Below are positions 59,399 to 64,000 of a stretch of 64,000 nucleotides of DNA, piece after piece. The stretch is from Fictibacillus enclensis (lineage in GTDB: Bacteria; Bacillota; Bacilli; Bacillales; Fictibacillaceae), in assembly GCF_001457035.1 (NCBI RefSeq), contig NZ_KQ758618.1, positions 434,001 through 498,000 on the forward strand. Reading direction: 5' to 3'. The translations under genes and the position numbers were made by a program. The notes below the pieces were generated by a model. The model had not been told where the DNA came from. It searched no databases and saw only the letters and a list, made by a program, of their open reading frames with translations. Position 1 is the stretch's first letter; each line of letters opens with the position of its first letter.

Positions 59399-60781
59399 AT
59401 GACGGAATACAGAACAGCAAAAGATACGCTTGGAGAAGTTCAGGTGCCAAAAGAGGCCTATTATGGGGCCCAAACCCAGCGGGCAGTGGAAAACTTCCCA
59501 ATCAGCGGGCAACGGCTTCCTTTTGCTTTTGTAAAAGCACAAGCGATCATTAAAGCGAGCGCAGCCGCCGCAAACCGGGACTGCGGAGAACTGGATGAGA
59601 AGAAAGCCAACGCTATTATTCAGGCAGCGGAGGAAGTAATGGAAGGAAAGCTTGCCGATCAATTTGTGGTTGATGCTTATCAGGCGGGAGCGGGTACTTC
59701 ACAGAACATGAATGCGAATGAAGTCATAGCAAGCCGTGCATCCGAGCTTCTTGGCGGTGAGAAAGGGGATTGGAGCAACGTCCATCCCAATGACCACGTA
59801 AACATGGCACAATCCACGAATGATACGATTCATGTGGCCATCAACATCAGTACCGCACAGGAACTTTATGCTAAGCTGTATCCTGCTCTTGAAGAAACCA
59901 TTGTGGCTCTCCGAAAAAAACAAGAGGAATTTCATGACATCATCCGATCCGGCCGGACCCATCTGCAGGATGCGGTTCCAATGAGGCTTGGCCAGTCGTT
60001 TGGAGGATACGCAGAAAGTCTTCAAAAAGTGCATGATGCGCTTAAACAAAGCGAGCCCTTCTTGTTTGAAATAGGCCTGGGAGGAAACGCAGTCGGCACA
60101 GGAATCAATGCGCATCCCGATTATAGTGAAAAGGCAATTAACGAAGTGGCAACGCGCACCGGTCTTTCGTTTACACAGCCAACCGACCGCTTCCGTTTTA
60201 TGCAAAATAATGGCGCGGCGATCCAGGTCAGCGGGCATTTAAAGGAATTGGCCATTCATCTTATCAAAATCTCTTCGGACTTGCGATTGCTGAGTTCGGG
60301 GCCGAGAACCGGCATTGCAGAAATCCTGCTGCCAGCGGTACAGCCAGGTTCTTCGATCATGCCAGGAAAGGTGAATCCGGTCATTCTTGAAAATTTATAC
60401 ATGATTTGTGCGCAGGTTATTGGCAATGATACGTGTGTGACAACCGCGGGAATTGGCAGCCAGTTGGAGATCAATGTCATGATGCCGGTGATTGGTCTCA
60501 ACCTCCTTCATTCCATTACGATTCTTTCTTCAGGGATGAGGACCTTCACTGAACGCTGCCTTAGCGGCCTGGAGGCCAATGAAGAGCGGATTAAAGAATT
60601 GATGGAGCAGAGCCTGGCTATTGCGACTGCACTGAATCCAAAAACAGGCTATGAAAAAGCCGCAGAAGTGGCGAAAGAAAGCTTCAGTTCAGGTAAGACG
60701 GTCAAGGAGATTGCCGTTGAAAAAGGATATATTACAAAAGAAGAGGCAGAAACATTGCTGAATCCAGAACGGTTGGTTTAA
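59399..60781 (+). CDS. fumC: Fumarate hydratase class II
   Basis: A 460-residue fumarase of the aspartase/fumarase family, interconverting fumarate and malate in the TCA cycle. Signature GSSIMPGKVNPV (about residue 320) holds the catalytic Ser loop, with SGRTHLQDAVPM and NMNANEVIASRA upstream. AAAGGAG fits the second of two adjacent ATGs. Full length. It is monocistronic. Confidence 0.92.
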   Translation: MTEYRTAKDTLGEVQVPKEAYYGAQTQRAVENFPISGQRLPFAFVKAQAIIKASAAAANRDCGELDEKKANAIIQAAEEVMEGKLADQFVVDAYQAGAGTSQNMNANEVIASRASELLGGEKGDWSNVHPNDHVNMAQSTNDTIHVAINISTAQELYAKLYPALEETIVALRKKQEEFHDIIRSGRTHLQDAVPMRLGQSFGGYAESLQKVHDALKQSEPFLFEIGLGGNAVGTGINAHPDYSEKAINEVATRTGLSFTQPTDRFRFMQNNGAAIQVSGHLKELAIHLIKISSDLRLLSSGPRTGIAEILLPAVQPGSSIMPGKVNPVILENLYMICAQVIGNDTCVTTAGIGSQLEINVMMPVIGLNLLHSITILSSGMRTFTERCLSGLEANEERIKELMEQSLAIATALNPKTGYEKAAEVAKESFSSGKTVKEIAVEKGYITKEEAETLLNPERLV

Positions 60782-60950
60782 CGAGAAAAAGTTTCCAATA
60801 ACGCCAAATATGGGTATGGGGATGAGGTGAAACTCAAACTTATGGCCCTATTTGCTTGAAATTGGGCATGGGTTATCCTGTTACATTCATTTTCTTTTAT
60901 CACCGGGTGTGTTATACTTAATAGGTTAAAAAATAGTTAGGAGTGTTTTC

Positions 60951-61349
60951 ATGAATTTTGAAGTAGGTAGCATCGTTGAAGGTAAAGTAACTGGAATTAA
61001 ACCGTTTGGTGCTTTCGTCGCTTTAAACGACGAAGTTCAGGGATTGGTTCATATCTCTGAGGTTTCTCATAGCTTTGTTAAAGATATTAACGACGTATTA
61101 AAAGTGGGGGATATTGTACAGGTAAAAATTCTTTCTGTTGACGAAGATTCAAAAAAGATTTCTCTTTCCATCCGTCAAACTCAGGAAGCACCAGCCCAAG
61201 CTCCTAAAAAAGAACGTCGTCCGGCACCTAAGAAGCAAGCGGCTCAAGATTCTTCCAAAGGCTTCAACACACTTGAAGCAAAGCTTAAAGAATGGTTGAA
61301 AGAGTCTACAGACCGTCAAGCTCAACTTAACAAGCGTCTTAAGAAATAA
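60951..61349 (+). CDS. yugI: S1-domain RNA-binding general stress protein YugI
   Basis: A 132-residue protein: residues 1-72 are an S1 domain (VEGKVTGIKPFGAFVALNDE, GLVHISEVSH, VKILSVDEDSKKISLSIRQT), then a basic linker (KKERRPAPKKQA) and a C-terminal helix. It binds RNA or ribosomes; known as general stress protein 13 in B. subtilis. The promoter and the RBS TAGGAGTG lie upstream. Terminator at 61353. Confidence 0.88.
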   Translation: MNFEVGSIVEGKVTGIKPFGAFVALNDEVQGLVHISEVSHSFVKDINDVLKVGDIVQVKILSVDEDSKKISLSIRQTQEAPAQAPKKERRPAPKKQAAQDSSKGFNTLEAKLKEWLKESTDRQAQLNKRLKK

Positions 61350-61352
61350 TTG

Positions 61353-61390
61353 AAAAAAGCTCTTCCACCTGGGAAGAGCTTTTTTTTTAT
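61353..61390. terminator. Terminator between yugI and yuzA
   Basis: AAAAAAGCTCTTCC / GGAAGAGCTTTTTT with a ACCTG-type loop. Confidence 0.85.
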
Positions 61391-61403
61391 TGTTGTGGTT
61401 TTG

Positions 61404-61640
61404 TTACACGCGATTGGTTTCAACGCGGTCTTCACGTTCAACTTCATGAGATGGTTTGAAAAGAAGAGTCAGGCAATATAAACCGGATAGTCCAACCAAT
61501 CCATAAACGATTCGGGAAAGTGCTGCATCCTGACCGCCGAAAATGGCTGCTACGAGATCGAATTGGAAGAACCCGATAAGACCCCAGTTGATTGCACCGA
61601 TAATGACTAAAGCTAATGCAGTACGTTGTAATCCATTCAT
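61404..61640 (-). CDS. yuzA: YuzA, DUF378 membrane protein
   Basis: A 78-residue protein with two hydrophobic segments: TALALVIIGAINWGLIGFFQ and RIVYGLVGLSGLYCLTLLF, the DUF378 pattern. Acidic/basic tail. Function unknown. RBS AAGGAGG. It is convergent with yugI. Confidence 0.85.
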   Translation of the reverse strand: MNGLQRTALALVIIGAINWGLIGFFQFDLVAAIFGGQDAALSRIVYGLVGLSGLYCLTLLFKPSHEVEREDRVETNRV

Positions 61641-61879
61641 GGTATTGCCTCCTTAAGAATGAAATTAATTGCAGTAATAGGATGACTTCTCTTTGTTACA
61701 TTTATACATTTCCACATGAACGAGAAGAATAAACCCATTTTTTGTTAATATTCAACTTTTGTTTAGTGTATTGTTCAATATTTGTTCATGTTAAATTGGG
61801 TTCAAGCCAATTTCTTTACTTTTAAAATCGGCATGATGGATAATACTAACGAAGTATTGGATCACTGGGAGGTAAAATA

Positions 61880-63043
61880 ATGAATTCATTTGCGTACTAT
61901 AACCCAACTCGATTAGTGTTCGGGAAAGGACAACTCAGCCAGCTCTCCTCTGAAATGGAGCCATATGGTAAAAAGGTATTGCTTGTTTACGGCGGTGGCA
62001 GCATTAAGCGCAGCGGCCTGTACGACCAGGTAACAAGTGAACTGAGAAAAATGGGGGCTGAGGTTCATGAACTTTCCGGAGTAGAGCCTAATCCACGATT
62101 AACTACCGTTAAAAAAGGTGTAGAAATCTGCAAGGAAAATAATATTAATTTCATTTTGGCCGTTGGTGGCGGAAGTGTTATTGACTGTACCAAGGCAATT
62201 GCTGCAGGTGCTAAATACGATGGCGACGTTTGGGATTTCGTCACGAAGAAAAGTACACCGAAAGAAGCGGTCCCATTTGGAACTGTGCTGACACTTGCTG
62301 CAACAGGTTCTGAAATGAACTCTGGATCGGTTATTACCAATTGGGAAACCAATGAAAAATATGGATGGGGAAGCCCGCTTGTGTTCCCTAAGTTTTCAAT
62401 TCTTGATCCAGTGAACACATTTACTGTGCCAAAAGACCATACCATCTATGGCATGGTTGATATGATGTCGCATGTGCTTGAAACGTATCTCAACCATACA
62501 GAAAATGCGCTTCTTCAGGACCGTTTTGCTGAATCCATTTTGAGAACGGTAATTGAAACAGCACCAAAAATGGTGAAGGATCTTGAGAACTATGATCTTC
62601 GCGAAACCATCCTTTATAATGGAACAATGGCATTGAACGGAACGATCGCAATGGGCGTTCAGGGTGACTGGGCTACTCATAACCTTGAGCATGCCGTTTC
62701 TGCTGTTTACGATATTCCTCATGCCGGAGGATTAGCTATTTTGTTCCCGAACCTGCTTAGACATGTTCTTGATGAAAACCCTGCTCGCTTAAAGCAGCTG
62801 GCTGTTCGAGTGTTCAATGTGGACGCTGAAGGTAAATCAGACCGTGAAGTAGCTCTTGAAGGAATTGATAAGCTGTCTGCTTTCTGGACTTCCATCGGTG
62901 CTCCGAACCGTCTTGCGGATTATGATATTGATGACTCCAAGCTTGACCTTATTGCTGATAAAGCAATGGCTAATGGCGAGTTTGGCAATTTTAAAAAATT
63001 AAATAAAGAAGATGTGCTTGAAATTTTACGCATGTCCCTGTAA
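61880..63043 (+). CDS. Iron-containing alcohol dehydrogenase (YugJ/YugK-type butanol dehydrogenase)
   Basis: A 387-residue group III alcohol dehydrogenase. The NAD(P) loop is [16 protein letters not shown]; metal ligands lie in [13 protein letters not shown] and [20 protein letters not shown]. Such enzymes reduce aldehydes such as butanal. RBS GGGAGG. It is next to pgi as yugJ-yugK are in B. subtilis; I cannot say which of the two paralogues it is. Confidence 0.88.
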   Translation: MNSFAYYNPTRLVFGKGQLSQLSSEMEPYGKKVLLVYGGGSIKRSGLYDQVTSELRKMGAEVHELSGVEPNPRLTTVKKGVEICKENNINFILAVGGGSVIDCTKAIAAGAKYDGDVWDFVTKKSTPKEAVPFGTVLTLAATGSEMNSGSVITNWETNEKYGWGSPLVFPKFSILDPVNTFTVPKDHTIYGMVDMMSHVLETYLNHTENALLQDRFAESILRTVIETAPKMVKDLENYDLRETILYNGTMALNGTIAMGVQGDWATHNLEHAVSAVYDIPHAGGLAILFPNLLRHVLDENPARLKQLAVRVFNVDAEGKSDREVALEGIDKLSAFWTSIGAPNRLADYDIDDSKLDLIADKAMANGEFGNFKKLNKEDVLEILRMSL

Positions 63044-63090
63044 AGGATAGGGAAAGTAAAAGATGACCCACTTTACTTTTTAACGCAAAT

Positions 63091-63118
63091 CAGGAAAGCC
63101 GTTTTCTAACGGTTTTCT
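63091..63118 (+). terminator. Terminator after the alcohol dehydrogenase
   Basis: AAAGCCGTT-TTCT-AACGGTTTTCTT; short stem, weak T-run. Confidence 0.5.
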
Positions 63119-63181
63119 TGAATTGTACTTTTTCGTTCTGTAAAGTAAAGAAGACTAATACAAAAAACGGAGGCGTGTACA

Positions 63182-64000
63182 TTGGCCAGCAAACTACGTT
63201 TTGATTACAGCAAAGCTTTACCTTTTTTAGGAGACCATGAAGTAACGAATTTGTCAGCATTGGTGAAAGCCGCACATGAACAAATCCATAATAAAACAGG
63301 CGCGGGCAGTGACTTCTTAGGATGGGTGGATCTTCCAACCGAGTACGACAAAGAAGAATTTGCCCGCATTCAAAAAAGCGCAGAAAAAATTAAAAATGAT
63401 TCCGATGTATTGATCGTCATTGGAATTGGCGGTTCTTATCTGGGAGCACGGGCAGCGATTGAAATGTTGAACCATTCTTTCTCTAACATGCTTTCCAAAG
63501 AAGAACGCAAAGCGCCACAGGTGATCTTTGCCGGACAAAATATTTCTTCTACGTATATGAAGGATTTGCTTCAATTGATTGAAGGCAAAGATGTTTCTGT
63601 AAACGTGATTTCAAAATCAGGAACAACAACCGAACCGGCTATTGCATTCCGTATTTTCCGCAAGCTGCTTGAAGAGAAGTATGGAAAAGAAGAAGCACGC
63701 ACGCGCATTTATGCGACAACAGACCGTGCGAAAGGCGCTTTGAAAACATTGGCGGATGAAGAAGGCTATGAAAGCTTTGTTATCCCTGATGATGTGGGGG
63801 GACGTTACTCCGTCCTGACGGCTGTAGGACTTCTTCCAATCGCGGTTAGCGGTGTGAATATTGAAGAAATGATGAGCGGGGCAGCAGATGCGAGCAAGGC
63901 ATATTCTTCTCCAGAACTTGCTGAAAACGAAGCATACCAGTATGCAGCAGCCCGAAACGCATTGTATAACAAAGGAAAAACCATTGAATTAATGGTGAAC
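63182..64000 (+). CDS. pgi: Glucose-6-phosphate isomerase, N-terminal part
   Basis: The first 273 codons, cut by the window end. TTG start with ACGGAGG upstream. [20 protein letters not shown], the substrate loops [18 protein letters not shown] and [18 protein letters not shown], and [15 protein letters not shown] identify the enzyme, which interconverts glucose-6-P and fructose-6-P. The remaining part lies beyond 64000. Confidence 0.92.
   Translation, partial: MASKLRFDYSKALPFLGDHEVTNLSALVKAAHEQIHNKTGAGSDFLGWVDLPTEYDKEEFARIQKSAEKIKNDSDVLIVIGIGGSYLGARAAIEMLNHSFSNMLSKEERKAPQVIFAGQNISSTYMKDLLQLIEGKDVSVNVISKSGTTTEPAIAFRIFRKLLEEKYGKEEARTRIYATTDRAKGALKTLADEEGYESFVIPDDVGGRYSVLTAVGLLPIAVSGVNIEEMMSGAADASKAYSSPELAENEAYQYAAARNALYNKGKTIELMVN

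Overview
The window is a Bacillaceae chromosome segment. It most resembles a Fictibacillus/Bacillus-type spore former, because it carries the Bacillus subtilis yut-yum-yui-yug gene neighbourhoods in recognisable order (yutF-yutG-yutH, hom-thrC-thrB, yutI-yuzD-yutJ-yuzB, yumC-yumB, yuiA-yuiB-yuiC-yuiD-pepA, bioY-yuiH, yugI-yuzA-yugJ/K-pgi). Spore and biofilm genes are also present: an alpha/beta SASP with a sigma-G-like promoter, yutH, a YjcZ-like peptide, tapA-sipW-tasA and sinI-sinR. Genus assignment is inference.

Left core, 1-14.9 kb: the end of a SAM riboswitch feeds metY. Then come the yut genes, a hydroxyacid dehydrogenase, the threonine operon with a leader hairpin, Fe-S genes (yutI, yutM/erpA), two pyridine-nucleotide oxidoreductases, ribU under an FMN riboswitch that carries an inserted hairpin, mqnE of the futalosine menaquinone route, and a Spo0E-like phosphatase.

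Accessory element, 14765-32570: a 17.7-kb integrative element sits in the 3' end of yutM (erpA-like Fe-S carrier). A perfect 100-bp direct repeat of the gene's end flanks it, so the gene stays intact on the left while the displaced 3' end and native terminator lie on the right. The element has a tyrosine integrase behind a hairpin that hides its ribosome binding site and looks like a terminator; a repressor with a divergent operator; a reverse-strand membrane-protein block; a 1.7-kb protein-free region with a probable ~640-nt structured transcript; an HNH protein; a chain of micro-ORFs; coiled-coil and repeat proteins; a beta-helix tailspike; a tape-measure protein; a PemK/MazF-like toxin-antitoxin pair; an ATP-dependent DNA ligase; and YjcQ- and LexA-boxed YolD-like genes. 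I see no capsid, portal, terminase, tail tube or lysis gene, so it looks like a phage satellite or a trimmed prophage that keeps tail-specificity genes. This is the most likely place for an undescribed system.

Right core, 32.6-64 kb: yumC and yumB redox enzymes, the yui genes, leucyl aminopeptidase, a CDF metal exporter, a secreted M6 protease, BirA-controlled bioY beside yuiH, a beta-lactamase-fold hydrolase, a CapA-like protein, the TasA fibre operon with SinR boxes followed by a second SinR-like regulator and convergent sinIR, kynU-kynB, a CvfC-like HEAT protein, an alpha/beta hydrolase, fumC, yugI, an iron alcohol dehydrogenase, and the first ~270 codons of pgi, cut by the window end.
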